Made by a program: the position numbers and the translations under genes. Below the pieces are notes generated by a model. The model made no database searches. It was not told the DNA's origin and saw nothing but the letters and a program-made list of their open reading frames with translations. This document shows, in pieces, positions 17,378 through 26,161 of a stretch of DNA of 54,344 nucleotides. The DNA is from Marinitoga hydrogenitolerans DSM 16785 (GTDB lineage: Bacteria; Thermotogota; Thermotogae; Petrotogales; Petrotogaceae): positions 1-54,344 of the forward strand of contig NZ_FQUI01000011.1 in NCBI RefSeq assembly GCF_900129175.1. The letters are read 5' to 3'. Each line of letters begins with the position of its first letter. The stretch's first letter is position 1.

Positions 17378-17471
17378 TTGAAATTATTAAGTTTAAAATT
17401 AAATATATTGAATTCATATACAATATTTTTGTGAATTATACATCTTCAAATCAAAAAAATTAAAATCATAC

Positions 17472-17500
17472 TTGACAACATTGAATTTTTTTGATATAAT
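17472..17500 (+). promoter_or_regulatory. Full-consensus sigma-70 promoter of the micro-gene/MFS operon
   Basis: TTGACA (17472-17477) and TATAAT (17495-17500) are separated by exactly 17 bases. This is among the best vegetative promoters in the window and implies strong transcription unless repressed. Confidence 0.85.
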
Positions 17501-17511
17501 ATATTTGAAAA

Positions 17512-17528
17512 TTAAAGTTATACTTTAA
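17512..17528 (+). promoter_or_regulatory. Palindrome at the transcription start (putative operator)
   Basis: TTAAAGT-TAT-ACTTTAA is a perfect 7+3+7 inverted repeat that begins about 5 bases after the predicted start point. A repressor bound here would block the promoter. No regulator gene is adjacent. A small mRNA hairpin is the other reading. Confidence 0.45.
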
Positions 17529-17576
17529 AATTTTTAAAAAGTAGAACAAGAATAAAAATTTTTCGGGGGTGATTAT

Positions 17577-17681
17577 ATGAAATTTAAAAAAACAAAAAAA
17601 ACAAAATCGTATTATGAAGGATTTAATGAAATGGTGAATTTAGAAAAAGTTTTAATTGAAATGAAAAGATATCAATTTTAG
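17577..17681 (+). CDS. Micro-protein 1 (34 aa), paralogue of the next gene
   Basis: An ATG preceded by GGGGGTGAT opens a 34-codon gene. The Lys/Thr-rich start (MKFKKTKKTK) is followed by SYYEGFNEMVNLEKVLIEMK and RYQF. The following gene encodes the same pattern, and the two are about 85% identical over the last 78 bases by hand count. No signal peptide, Gly-Gly leader or known domain is recognised. It is the first gene after a consensus promoter and is followed by an MFS exporter. It could be a peptide product, a leader peptide controlling the exporter, or a small regulator. The coding call rests on the ribosome site, the duplicate and conserved protein-level similarity. Confidence 0.65.
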   Translation: MKFKKTKKTKSYYEGFNEMVNLEKVLIEMKRYQF

Positions 17682-17692
17682 GAGGTGAATTT

Positions 17693-17812
17693 ATGTTTGA
17701 AAAGAGAGAATTGAAGAATAGAAAAAGAAAAATGAAATCATATTATGAAGGATTTGAAGAAATGGAGAATTTAAAAGAAATATTAATTGAATTAAAAAGA
17801 TGTCAATTTTAA
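17693..17812 (+). CDS. Micro-protein 2 (39 aa), paralogue of the previous gene
   Basis: An ATG preceded by GGAGGTGAATTT opens a 39-codon gene, 11 bases after the first. The basic start MFEKRELKNRKRKMK leads into SYYEGFEEMENLKEILIELK and RCQF. Compared with the first copy, the shared core is KSYYEGF-x-EM-x-NL-x-x-x-LIE-x-KR-x-QF; the penultimate variable residue is Cys here and Tyr there. The core looks like one amphipathic helix. The MFS gene starts 14 bases later with its own ribosome site. Function unknown. Confidence 0.65.
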   Translation: MFEKRELKNRKRKMKSYYEGFEEMENLKEILIELKRCQF

Positions 17813-17826
17813 GGATGTGATTATTT

Positions 17827-19089
17827 ATGAATAAAATACAAAAAAGAAATTTTTTACTTTATGTTGTTGGAAGAATGGTATCCTTAGTTGGTAGTGGTAT
17901 TCAAATGGTAGCAATGCCTTTATTTATATTGGATTTAACAGGTTCTGGAACTAAAATGGGATTATTTGCAATGATAAGCATGATACCAGCTTTAATAATT
18001 GCCCCATTTGCCGGAGTACTTGGCGATAGATATAACAGAAAAAATATTATGGTTTCAATGGATTATGTCAGGGGAATAATTATATTATTTCTTGCATATA
18101 TGACATATATTGGAAAAATAAATTTAATTGTATTATTTATCACGCAGGTTTTAATATCTATTCTTGATAGTTTTTTTGGAGCGGCTACAAGCGCAATGCT
18201 TCCTGACCTTGTTTCTAAATCAGATTTAATGAAAGCTAATTCTGTAACAGAAAGTATTAGTAGTGCTTCAATGATAATGGGTCCTGTTTTAGGCGGGGTT
18301 ATTTATGGTCTTTTTGGAATGCAATGGGTTTTTATTTTAAATGGGATTTCTTTTATATTATCAGCATTTAGTGAAATGTTCATAAAATATAGGAAAACAA
18401 GCACTTTAACTGCAGAAATAAATGCAAAAATAATATTTAATGATATTAAAGAATCAATAAGCTATATTTTCAATAATTATGTTTTAAAAAATTTAATTCT
18501 TATGGCAATTTTTTTGAATTTATTGTTTAATCCAATGTTTGCTGTATTGTTCCCTTATACATTTAGAGAAGTGATAGGATTCTCACCCCAACAATATGGG
18601 CTTCTTGAAATGATGTGGACTCTGGGTATTTTAGTAGGTAATATATTACTGGCAGTATTTTTTTCAAAAAGAGAAAGCAAAAAATTATTTAGAAATGGAA
18701 TTTATGGTATGGTATTTTTAAATTTACTAATAGCCGTGGTTTTGATTCCACAGATTTTAAGTAAATTTAATGGTATATGGAGTATATTTTTCGTGGTTGG
18801 TGCGTTGCTAATGTTAATGGGTATAACAAATGCTTTTGTAAATACACCTATAAGTGTATATTTTCAACGAATTATACCTAATGAAAACAGATCAAAAATA
18901 TTTTCAGCATTAGGGGTAATATTTCAAGCTGCAACGCCACTTGGAATGCTTGTGATTGGAATACTTGTAGATAGAGTTGAAGTGCATTGGATATTTTTAG
19001 CTATAAGTTTGTTGATAATACTGGATGTTATAGTTTTTTCTAAAAAAATAGAGCAAATGGATTTTACTCCTTCCCTTGAAACAGAATAA
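17827..19089 (+). CDS. MFS exporter (MFS_3 / macrolide- or siderophore-efflux type)
   Basis: A 420-residue, 12-helix major facilitator. The first loop motif GVLGDRYNRKNIMV matches the motif-A type signature of drug/proton exporters, and the N-terminus KIQKRNFLLYVVGRMVSLVG is typical of the MFS_3 group that includes MefA- and EntS-like exporters. The cargo is unknown. AAGGATGTGAT precedes the ATG. It is the third gene of the operon after two micro-genes, so it may export them, a drug, or an unrelated metabolite. Confidence 0.85.
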   Translation: MNKIQKRNFLLYVVGRMVSLVGSGIQMVAMPLFILDLTGSGTKMGLFAMISMIPALIIAPFAGVLGDRYNRKNIMVSMDYVRGIIILFLAYMTYIGKINLIVLFITQVLISILDSFFGAATSAMLPDLVSKSDLMKANSVTESISSASMIMGPVLGGVIYGLFGMQWVFILNGISFILSAFSEMFIKYRKTSTLTAEINAKIIFNDIKESISYIFNNYVLKNLILMAIFLNLLFNPMFAVLFPYTFREVIGFSPQQYGLLEMMWTLGILVGNILLAVFFSKRESKKLFRNGIYGMVFLNLLIAVVLIPQILSKFNGIWSIFFVVGALLMLMGITNAFVNTPISVYFQRIIPNENRSKIFSALGVIFQAATPLGMLVIGILVDRVEVHWIFLAISLLIILDVIVFSKKIEQMDFTPSLETE

Positions 19090-19091
19090 CT

Positions 19092-19118
19092 AAAGCAGCG
19101 GCGAATTACCGCTGCTTT
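19092..19118 (+). terminator. Hairpin after the MFS gene
   Basis: A perfect 10-bp stem, AAAGCAGCGG / CCGCTGCTTT, with a 7-base loop. The T-tract is short because A follows, so termination may be partial. Confidence 0.65.
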
Positions 19119-19176
19119 AAAAAAATTAAAAATATGGTATAATTATAATAAAATTTTTATGTAAGGAGGTTTCAAA

Positions 19177-19350
19177 ATGAAAATTACAAAACAAGAGGAA
19201 ATAAGACCTATATGTCCTTATTGTGAAAAAGAGTTAGATGAAATTTATGTTAAAACAAAGGGAGTAGGGCTTATAACAGGAAAAAATGCAATATATTTTT
19301 GCCCTCATTGTCATAAAATTTTGGGTGTGGGTCAAAGTAGGATGGCATAA
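19177..19350 (+). CDS. Zinc-ribbon micro-protein (57 aa)
   Basis: A 57-codon gene with AAGGAGG before its ATG. It carries two CxxC knuckles, CPYC (13-16) and CPHC (42-45), separated by a beta-rich stretch KTKGVGLITGKNAIYF, the layout of a rubredoxin-like zinc ribbon. No specific family is recognised. TATAAT at 19138-19143 is a likely promoter. It stands alone, convergent with thrS. The role is unknown; small zinc ribbons often bind nucleic acid or proteins. Confidence 0.75.
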   Translation: MKITKQEEIRPICPYCEKELDEIYVKTKGVGLITGKNAIYFCPHCHKILGVGQSRMA

Positions 19351-19355
19351 AAAAT

Positions 19356-19380
19356 CCCCACAATTCTTTGAATTGTGGGG
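19356..19380. terminator. Bidirectional terminator between the zinc-ribbon gene and thrS
   Basis: CCCCACAATTC / GAATTGTGGGG, an 11-bp perfect stem with a TTT loop. It serves the convergent genes on both sides. Confidence 0.8.
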
Positions 19381-19390
19381 AAATAATATA

Positions 19391-21313
19391 TCAATAGCTT
19401 AATTTTAAACTTCTATTTTTAATCTCTTTCTTTATTACTTTTATAAAATCATCAAGTTCCAAATTCTCAACAGTATTTCCCTCTCTTGTTCTTACGTTAT
19501 ATTTCTTTGTTTCTAATTCTTTTTCACCTATAACAATCATATATGGTATTTTTAACATTTGAGCATTTCTAATCTTGTAACCAACTGTTGCATTTGATGT
19601 GTCAACTGTTACTCTAAATCCTTCAGAATCTAATTTTTCATATAGTTCTTTAGCGGCATCAATGTATTTATCTGAAACGGGAATTACAGCAACTTGTTCA
19701 GGAGATAACCAAGTAGGAAATGCACCAGCAAAGTTTTCTATTAAAATTCCAAAGAATCTTTCTATAGAACCATATATTGCCCTATGAATCATAACGGGTC
19801 TTTGTAATTCATTATTACTATCAACATAGTGAATGTCAAATCTTTCTGGCATCTGGAAATCAAGTTGAATTGTTGCACATTGCCATTTTCTTCCAATTGA
19901 ATCTTTTATATGAAAATCAATTTTTGGTCCGTAAAACGCACCATCACCTTCATTGATTTTGTATTTAATCCCAGATCTTTCTAATGCATTTTTTAAAGCT
20001 GTTGTTGCAATTTCCCATGTTTTTTCATCACCCATATGATCTTCTGGCATAGTACTTAAGTCTGCTTCATATTCAAATCCAAAAGCGCTGTATAATTCAT
20101 TTGTAAAGTTCATAACCTGTATAATTTCGTCTTCTATTTGATCTTTTGTACAATAAATATGCGCATCGTCTTGAGTGAACGATCTTACTCTGAACAACCC
20201 ATGAACAACGCCACTTCGTTCATATCTATGAACCTTACCGAATTCAGACATTCTTACAGGTAAATCTTTATAACTATATACTTTTGATTTATAAATTAAT
20301 ATATGTCCTGGACAATTCATGGGTTTTACTGCATATTGAGATTCATCTTTTTCTGTAAAATACATATTTTCTTTATAATGATCCCAATGTCCAGATTGAT
20401 GCCATAATTTAATGTTCATAATTAAAGGTGTAATTACCTCTTCATAACCATATTTTTTATGCAATTCTCTGGAAAACTCTAATAATCCATTTATAACTTT
20501 TGCACCTCTTGGTAAAAAGAAAGGCATAGCAGGAGCTAATTCGTTTTCAAACATGAATAAATCTAATTTTGGACCTATTTTTCTATGATCTCTTTTTCTA
20601 GCTTCTTCTAACATTTTTAAATATTCATCTAATTGATCTTTTTTTGCAAATGCGGTACCATAAATTCTTTGTAACATCTTATTTTTTTCATTTCCGCGCC
20701 AATAAGCTCCAGATACAGATAATAATTTAATATGTTTAATTTTTCCAGTAGAAGGTAGATGAGGTCCTCTACATAGATCAAAAAATTCACCTTGTTTATA
20801 ATATGTAACTGTTTCGTCTTCAATATCTTCTAATAGTTCTAATTTATATGGTTGGTCTTTAAATAATTTTTTAGCTTCTTCTTTTGAAATTTCAAATCTT
20901 TCTATAGGTAAATTTTCTTTTATTATTTTTTTCATTTCCGCTTCTATTTTTGGCAAATCATCTTCAGAAATCTTTTCTTCTAAATCAAAATCATAATAAA
21001 ACCCATTTTCTATAACAGGACCTATAGCTAACTTTACATCTTTACCATATAGCCTTAAAACTGCTTGAGCCATAATATGAGCAATAGTATGTCTGAATAT
21101 AACTGGAGCTTCTGAATCTCTATCAGTAATTATTTTTACAGTAGAGTCTTTTTCAATAGGTCTGGTTAAATCATATAACTCACCATTAACAAGTGCACCT
21201 AAAGCTTTTCTGTATAAGCCTTCAGAAATTTTTTTTGCAATATCAGCAGCAGAAATTCCTTTTTCATATTCATTTTCTGAACCATCAGGAAGTATAATCT
21301 TAATCATATCCAT
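19391..21313 (-). CDS. thrS: Threonine-tRNA ligase
   Basis: A 640-residue class II synthetase that charges tRNA-Thr. In order: an N-terminal TGS domain (about 1-62), an editing domain with HTIAH and the [10 protein letters not shown] block, the catalytic core with MNCPGH supplying the zinc Cys, motif 2 [24 protein letters not shown], motif 3 [11 protein letters not shown], and the C-terminal anticodon domain. Full length. AGAGGTGAT precedes the first ATG. There is no T-box leader, because the RidA-fusion gene ends 23 bases upstream; it is probably the last gene of a four-gene minus-strand operon. Confidence 0.96.
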   Translation of the reverse strand: MDMIKIILPDGSENEYEKGISAADIAKKISEGLYRKALGALVNGELYDLTRPIEKDSTVKIITDRDSEAPVIFRHTIAHIMAQAVLRLYGKDVKLAIGPVIENGFYYDFDLEEKISEDDLPKIEAEMKKIIKENLPIERFEISKEEAKKLFKDQPYKLELLEDIEDETVTYYKQGEFFDLCRGPHLPSTGKIKHIKLLSVSGAYWRGNEKNKMLQRIYGTAFAKKDQLDEYLKMLEEARKRDHRKIGPKLDLFMFENELAPAMPFFLPRGAKVINGLLEFSRELHKKYGYEEVITPLIMNIKLWHQSGHWDHYKENMYFTEKDESQYAVKPMNCPGHILIYKSKVYSYKDLPVRMSEFGKVHRYERSGVVHGLFRVRSFTQDDAHIYCTKDQIEDEIIQVMNFTNELYSAFGFEYEADLSTMPEDHMGDEKTWEIATTALKNALERSGIKYKINEGDGAFYGPKIDFHIKDSIGRKWQCATIQLDFQMPERFDIHYVDSNNELQRPVMIHRAIYGSIERFFGILIENFAGAFPTWLSPEQVAVIPVSDKYIDAAKELYEKLDSEGFRVTVDTSNATVGYKIRNAQMLKIPYMIVIGEKELETKKYNVRTREGNTVENLELDDFIKVIKKEIKNRSLKLSY

Positions 21314-21336
21314 ATATAATCACCTCTCTTGTGTTA

Positions 21337-22134
21337 TTATTTTTTTGCAATACATGCAATTTCAACATCTACTCCTTTAGGAAGTTTTGAAACTTCAACA
21401 ACATATCTTGAAGGATAAGGTTTTTTAAAATATGTTTCATAAATAGCGTTAAATTCACCGAATTTAGACATATCAGTTATGAAAACACTTACTTGAACAA
21501 CATCTTTAAATGTAAAGCCTGCAGCATTTAAAACATCTTTAAGATTTTCCATAGCTTGTTTTGATTGTTCTACAAAAGATTCAGGGATTTCATTCGTTTC
21601 AAAATTTATAGGGATTTGTCCTGATACATATAATTCATTGTCCTTTAAAAGAGCAGGAGAATAAGGTCCTACAGCAGAAACGCCATCAGGTGTTATCCCT
21701 TTTTTATTATTAAAAAGTTTTATATGTATTTGTGTATCAAAAAAGTCAAAATAATTTAAATTTAGAGTTCTAAATAGTTTTGAAAAGTTATTTTTATCTT
21801 CAAAATATTTAAAATAATTATTTAAAATAAAAGATAACATTAGATTATAACCTATAAAATATAAAATAAATACATATATATTCAACTTTATCAAAGAGAT
21901 AGATATTAAAAACGCCATTGATATTATTACGATACTAAAATAATGTGCGAATATTTTTAGCCCGTCTTTTTCTTTAGAAAACAAATATGTTCCAAATAAT
22001 AGGGTTAAAGTTGTTAGAGTAAAGAAAAAAAGGAAAAATCCATTAACTCTTGAAGCAGATATTACTGATGAAAATCCTGTAATAACAGTTAACATCCATG
22101 AAAGTTTGTAAAATATATCGAGATAAATCTTCAT
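21337..22134 (-). CDS. Membrane-domain / RidA (YjgF) fusion protein
   Basis: A single 265-residue frame joins two parts. Residues about 11-106 form four hydrophobic helices. Residues about 147-265 are a complete RidA/YjgF domain, with AVGPYSPALL, LYVSGQIPI, NLKDVLNAAG, DVVQVSVFITDM, YPSRYVVEVS and LPKGVDVEIACIAKK. The catalytic Arg of RidA is present (Arg243), so imine/enamine deaminase activity is plausible. RidA is normally a soluble trimer of about 125 residues. No stop, frameshift or internal start with a ribosome site separates the halves. With four helices and a Lys-rich loop after helix 2, the RidA part should face the cytoplasm (inferred). Confidence 0.8.
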   Translation of the reverse strand: MKIYLDIFYKLSWMLTVITGFSSVISASRVNGFFLFFFTLTTLTLLFGTYLFSKEKDGLKIFAHYFSIVIISMAFLISISLIKLNIYVFILYFIGYNLMLSFILNNYFKYFEDKNNFSKLFRTLNLNYFDFFDTQIHIKLFNNKKGITPDGVSAVGPYSPALLKDNELYVSGQIPINFETNEIPESFVEQSKQAMENLKDVLNAAGFTFKDVVQVSVFITDMSKFGEFNAIYETYFKKPYPSRYVVEVSKLPKGVDVEIACIAKK

Positions 22135-22149
22135 AAAATTCCCCCTTTT

Positions 22150-23220
22150 TTAAATTTTAAGATTTTCCAATTTTTTGGTTAAATCCCATTCCATCAATTT
22201 ATCAATTATTTCGTCTAAATCTCCCTCTAAAATGTAATTTAACCTATATGATGTAAACCCTATTCTATGATCAGTTACTCTGTTTTGTGGGAAATTATAT
22301 GTTCTAATCTTCTCACTTCTTTCACCTGTTCCGATTTGAGATCTTCTTTGCGAAGTTAATTGCTCTTGTTGTTTTCTTAAAGCTTCTTCATATAATTTTG
22401 CTCTTAAAATTGACATAGCAGCTTCTTTGTTTTGATGTTGTGATCGTTCATTTTGACAGGTTACAACAATTCCAGTTGGTATATGAACAATTCTTACAGC
22501 GGATTCTGTTTTATTCACATGTTGCCCTCCTGCACCACCAGCACGATAAGTATCTATTCTTAAGTCCTTATCATCTATCTTAACGTCAACATCAGTAGCT
22601 TCTGGTAAGACAGCTACAGTGGCAGTTGAAGTGTGAATTCTTCCTCCAGATTCAGTTACAGGAATTCTTTGAACTCTGTGAACTCCACTCTCATATTTTA
22701 ATCTTCCAAAAACACCTTTACCTTTTATTTTTATAACAGCATTTTTTGTTCCACCTATACCGGTATCACTTAATTCAATAATTTCATGTTTCCAGCCGTT
22801 GTTTTCTGCATATCGCAAATACATCCTCATTAAATCAGAAGCAAAAAGCGCAGCTTCTTCTCCGCCAGTTCCTGCTCTAATTTCCATAATAATATTTCTT
22901 TCATTAATCTCTCTACCAGGGATTAACAAGCTTAAAACTTCAATATTATATTTTTTGATATTTTTTTCAGTTTCTTCAATCATCATATTATATTCTTCTT
23001 CATCGATTTCATTAGTTTGTTTTAATTCTTCTAAAGCCTTTCTATCTTCAATAGCATTTTCTAATTTTTCAAATAATTCCTTTAAAGATGAAAGTCTATT
23101 ATGTTCTTTTCCTAAATGTTGTAATTGTTCAAGATCGGATGTTACATTTGTATCTGATAACTTTTTTTCTACGTCATTTAATTTTTCAAGAACCTTATCT
23201 TTAAAAGATAATATATCCAT
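22150..23220 (-). CDS. prfA: Peptide chain release factor 1
   Basis: A 356-residue class 1 release factor that reads UAA/UAG and triggers peptide release. It has the catalytic GGQ in [17 protein letters not shown] and the stop-codon-reading PVT tripeptide in [14 protein letters not shown], which marks RF1 rather than RF2. AAGGAGTG precedes the ATG. No prmC methyltransferase gene lies next to it. It sits between the orphan ABC permease and the RidA fusion on one strand. Confidence 0.95.
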   Translation of the reverse strand: MDILSFKDKVLEKLNDVEKKLSDTNVTSDLEQLQHLGKEHNRLSSLKELFEKLENAIEDRKALEELKQTNEIDEEEYNMMIEETEKNIKKYNIEVLSLLIPGREINERNIIMEIRAGTGGEEAALFASDLMRMYLRYAENNGWKHEIIELSDTGIGGTKNAVIKIKGKGVFGRLKYESGVHRVQRIPVTESGGRIHTSTATVAVLPEATDVDVKIDDKDLRIDTYRAGGAGGQHVNKTESAVRIVHIPTGIVVTCQNERSQHQNKEAAMSILRAKLYEEALRKQQEQLTSQRRSQIGTGERSEKIRTYNFPQNRVTDHRIGFTSYRLNYILEGDLDEIIDKLMEWDLTKKLENLKI

Positions 23221-23278
23221 ACAAACACTCCTTATTCTTTTTTTGTATTATATCATATTTTCAATATACTTCAAAAAA

Positions 23279-24823
23279 TTATTGTTTTTCTTTGTTTAAA
23301 AAAATTGAAATATTAAAGATTATAAAAATAAATACTATTGTTATAGAAGCTAAAGTTTGACTTTCCAAATAATACCTTGCATTTGAAAGTTTGTAATTAA
23401 TATTAGATATTAAAGGGAAATAATCAACAGATTGCATAGTATATGAAATTGTAAATTCTCCAAAAATAATAGCAAAAATCTGTAAAAAAACAGATAGCAA
23501 CGTATTTTTTAATATTGGAAGTTCTATAAAAAGAAAGGTTTTTACAGTATTAGCTCCATCAATTTTTGATGCCTCGATTATTGAATAATCAAAAGATAAA
23601 ATTCGTTGTTGCATAAAAGTATAAGCGAGAGGAACACTTATAATTAAATAACCAATACCTAAAAGAATAGGATAAGAAATTGAAAAATTAATATTTAAAC
23701 TTAAGAGACCCATAGCTAAAAAAGCTGAAGATATACCTAAAGATGAAATAATAAAAATATTAGAAAATAACATTTGTTTATGAGTTTTTATATTTCTTAA
23801 AATGATATAGGTAAAAAATATTACTAAAATACTAACAATAAATGAAATAAAAAATGTATTGTAAAAAGCTTTTAGAATTGGATAATATAAATTCAAATCC
23901 TTTGAAAAAAGATTCGAAAACCCTTTAATGGTGAATTTTTTATTAATAAAGTCAAAAAAGCCTGATAAGGTCCCTGTTAAAACTATAGAATATTCATAAA
24001 TTAAATAAAATATAGAAAATACAGTAATAAAAATATTATTTTTATACGTATAATTTTCTTCAACATTTAATTCATAAATTTTCGGTATAGATATGATATA
24101 ATTTAATGTTAATAAAACAAAAAATTGAATCAATGCATACGTAAGGGCTTTTGAAAAATCAAGAGAACTTCTTAATGTCGTAAATATAGCTACTTCAAAT
24201 GTTGAATATTTAATGCCTCCAAGTGAAAGCACAATGGCAAAACTAACAAAAGAATAAGTAAATACCAAAAAAGCAGCCTTTAATATAGCTGGTAAAATAA
24301 TAGGTAAAATGATTTTATTAAAAATAGTTGATTTATTTGCACCATCTATAATAGCGTTTTCAACAAAATTTTTCGGAATAGATTTTAATGAATCTGATAT
24401 ATATTTTACGAAAATAGGTGAATTATAGAAAGAATGAGCCATAATAATAGCTGTTAAGGTATATAAAATATTTATTTTAAAAAGATGATAAAAAATACCA
24501 TTAGACCCATATAGCAAGGAAAAAGCTATTATTGTCGGTATTGGTGGAAAAAAGAATGGTATAAAAAAAGAATCATCTAATAATTTACTCAATAAATTTT
24601 TATTATTAGCAACATAAAAAGCTGGAAAAATACCTATAAAAAAAGAAAAAAAAACAGATAAAGAAGATTGAATTAAAGTAAATTTTAGAATTCTAATTGT
24701 TCTGCTCTTCATTATAGTTGATAAAAAATTTTCAAAGTCAAAAAAATTAATTATTAAATTTCCTATTGGGAATAACCATAAAAGTGAAAAAATAATAATA
24801 AGAATATATAAATTTTTTTTCAT
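23279..24823 (-). CDS. ABC transporter permease, two fused permease domains (iron/thiamine type)
   Basis: A 514-residue membrane protein with about 12 helices and two copies of the EAA-loop motif that contacts the ATPase: AIIDGANKSTIFNKIILPI in the first half and EASKIDGANTVKTFLFIELP in the second. Such doubled permeases belong to the FbpB/ThiP group for ferric iron, thiamine or similar ligands. The usual neighbours, a periplasmic binding protein and an ATPase, are absent from the window, so the substrate is unknown. AGGAGGATCTT precedes the ATG. Confidence 0.82.
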   Translation of the reverse strand: MKKNLYILIIIFSLLWLFPIGNLIINFFDFENFLSTIMKSRTIRILKFTLIQSSLSVFFSFFIGIFPAFYVANNKNLLSKLLDDSFFIPFFFPPIPTIIAFSLLYGSNGIFYHLFKINILYTLTAIIMAHSFYNSPIFVKYISDSLKSIPKNFVENAIIDGANKSTIFNKIILPIILPAILKAAFLVFTYSFVSFAIVLSLGGIKYSTFEVAIFTTLRSSLDFSKALTYALIQFFVLLTLNYIISIPKIYELNVEENYTYKNNIFITVFSIFYLIYEYSIVLTGTLSGFFDFINKKFTIKGFSNLFSKDLNLYYPILKAFYNTFFISFIVSILVIFFTYIILRNIKTHKQMLFSNIFIISSLGISSAFLAMGLLSLNINFSISYPILLGIGYLIISVPLAYTFMQQRILSFDYSIIEASKIDGANTVKTFLFIELPILKNTLLSVFLQIFAIIFGEFTISYTMQSVDYFPLISNINYKLSNARYYLESQTLASITIVFIFIIFNISIFLNKEKQ

Positions 24824-24857
24824 AAGATCCTCCTAAAAAAAGAATGGTGGTGAAAAG

Positions 24858-25970
24858 ATGAATAAAAACATATTATTAATTTTAATTATTGTAATTTCAA
24901 CTTTTGCATTTGCAAAATTTATATGGCCTCCATATTTAACAAATCAAGGTGAGACATATGCTACTATTAATTTTAAAACATTAGATGAAAATATTCAAGT
25001 AAAATTATATGAAGAAAATGTTTTAATTAAGAAATACGATAAAATAAAAAACGGATTAGTTCATTTAAAACTAGAAAAATTAAGGCCAAATACAAAATAT
25101 ACATATGAAATAATAACAAACGATGATTATTATAAAGGATATTTTAACACAAAGAATGATGATAAAAAAAGATTAAGATTTATAGTATATGGAGATACAA
25201 GATATTATGACAAACTACATAGAATGATAATTGAAAAGATTATTAAAGAAAATCCAGAATTTGTTTTTAATGTTGGAGATATGGTTGAAAACGGAAATGA
25301 AATAAGATATTGGAATAATTTCTTTAATGTAATAAAAGGATTAAATGCTTTTTATTATCCTGTACTGGGAAATCATGAAAGAAATTCAAAAATTTATTAT
25401 GAAGCCTTTGACTTACCAGTAGGAGGAGGAGAATACAATAAAAGATGGTATAGTTTTTCATACAAAAATGCACATTTTGTTGTGTTAGATTCCATTATTA
25501 GTATAAGTTCTGATTTATTTGAAAAACAAACCAAATGGTTAATAAAAGATCTTGAAAATAATAAAGATAAAAATATAATAGTATTTTATCATTATCCATT
25601 TTGGAATAATTCTGCGCAAGTCTGGAGAAAACAGAATACAAAATTAGAAGAAAAATGGAGACCAATATTTGAAAAGTATAATGTTAAATTAGTTTTTAAT
25701 GGTCATGTTCATGGATACGAAAGATTTGAAAAAAATGGAATAGTTTATATTACAACAGGAGGCGGTGGAGCACCATTTGATAAAGGTACAAGAAAAGAAT
25801 TTGTTCCAAATACAAAAAAAGTTGTATATGGAACATTAGAATATGTAATTGTAGAAATTAATGACAAAAGTATAAAAATAATAGTCAAAGCTGTTGGAGA
25901 ATCAAAAAATTATAGTATGTATAATGTCAAACCAATAGACAAACTCATAGATTTTATAGAATTAAAATAA
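24858..25970 (+). CDS. Secreted metallophosphoesterase (purple-acid-phosphatase-like)
   Basis: A 370-residue exported phosphatase. After a signal peptide (MNKNILLILIIVISTFAFA) comes a fibronectin-III-like domain to about residue 95, then the two-metal core: VYGDTR, NVGDMVENG, LGNHERN, FYHYPFW and NGHVHGYER. This two-domain layout is that of purple acid phosphatases. A likely role is release of phosphate from organic esters at the cell surface. GGTGGTGA precedes the ATG. The start lies only 34 bases from the divergent permease start. Confidence 0.88.
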   Translation: MNKNILLILIIVISTFAFAKFIWPPYLTNQGETYATINFKTLDENIQVKLYEENVLIKKYDKIKNGLVHLKLEKLRPNTKYTYEIITNDDYYKGYFNTKNDDKKRLRFIVYGDTRYYDKLHRMIIEKIIKENPEFVFNVGDMVENGNEIRYWNNFFNVIKGLNAFYYPVLGNHERNSKIYYEAFDLPVGGGEYNKRWYSFSYKNAHFVVLDSIISISSDLFEKQTKWLIKDLENNKDKNIIVFYHYPFWNNSAQVWRKQNTKLEEKWRPIFEKYNVKLVFNGHVHGYERFEKNGIVYITTGGGGAPFDKGTRKEFVPNTKKVVYGTLEYVIVEINDKSIKIIVKAVGESKNYSMYNVKPIDKLIDFIELK

Positions 25971-25976
25971 ATTATA

Positions 25977-26005
25977 TTGACTTTTAACAAAGTATGTTAT
26001 ATAAT
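25977..26005 (+). promoter_or_regulatory. Promoter of the tRNA-Ala gene
   Basis: TTGACT (25977-25982) and TATAAT (26000-26005) with a 17-base spacer, ending 14 bases before the mature tRNA 5' end. Confidence 0.85.
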
Positions 26006-26019
26006 AATAGATGAATTGT

Positions 26020-26095
26020 GGGGTCGTGGCGCAGCTGGGAGCGCGCTACCATGGCACGGTAGAGGTCGTGGGTTCAAGTCCCATCGACTCCACCA
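26020..26095 (+). tRNA. tRNA-Ala (anticodon GGC)
   Basis: A 76-base cloverleaf. Acceptor GGGGTCG pairs with CGACTCC and carries the alanine identity pair G3-U70. The D stem is GCGC/GCGC, the anticodon stem CTACC/GGTAG around a loop with GGC at 34-36 and U33, and the T arm GTGGG-TTCAAGT-CCCAT. The 3' CCA is encoded. Confidence 0.96.
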
Positions 26096-26096
26096 A

Positions 26097-26127
26097 AAAA
26101 ATGGGGAAATTACTTCCCCATTTTTTC
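26097..26127 (+). terminator. Terminator of tRNA-Ala
   Basis: AAAATGGGGAA / TTCCCCATTTT with a 5-base loop and a run of T. Confidence 0.85.
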
Positions 26128-26135
26128 ATTTTTTA

Positions 26136-26144
26136 TGCTATAAT
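26136..26144 (+). promoter_or_regulatory. Extended -10 promoter of the HAD gene
   Basis: TGCTATAAT ends 17 bases before the HAD start codon, giving a very short leader. Confidence 0.6.
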
Positions 26145-26161
26145 TTAATGGAGGGAAAATA

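Noticed and set aside
16251-17826. Intact toxin-antitoxin or restriction-modification system
   Set aside because: The remnants lack starts, catalytic motifs or frame continuity; none can be read as a complete toxin, antitoxin, methylase or nuclease.
21314-21336. T-box riboswitch before thrS
   Set aside because: Only 23 bases separate thrS from the upstream gene; there is no room for a T-box and no such sequence is seen.
22799-23299. 166-codon plus-strand frame opposite prfA
   Set aside because: Phe/Ser/Leu-rich antisense shadow; prfA on the other strand is unambiguous and conserved.
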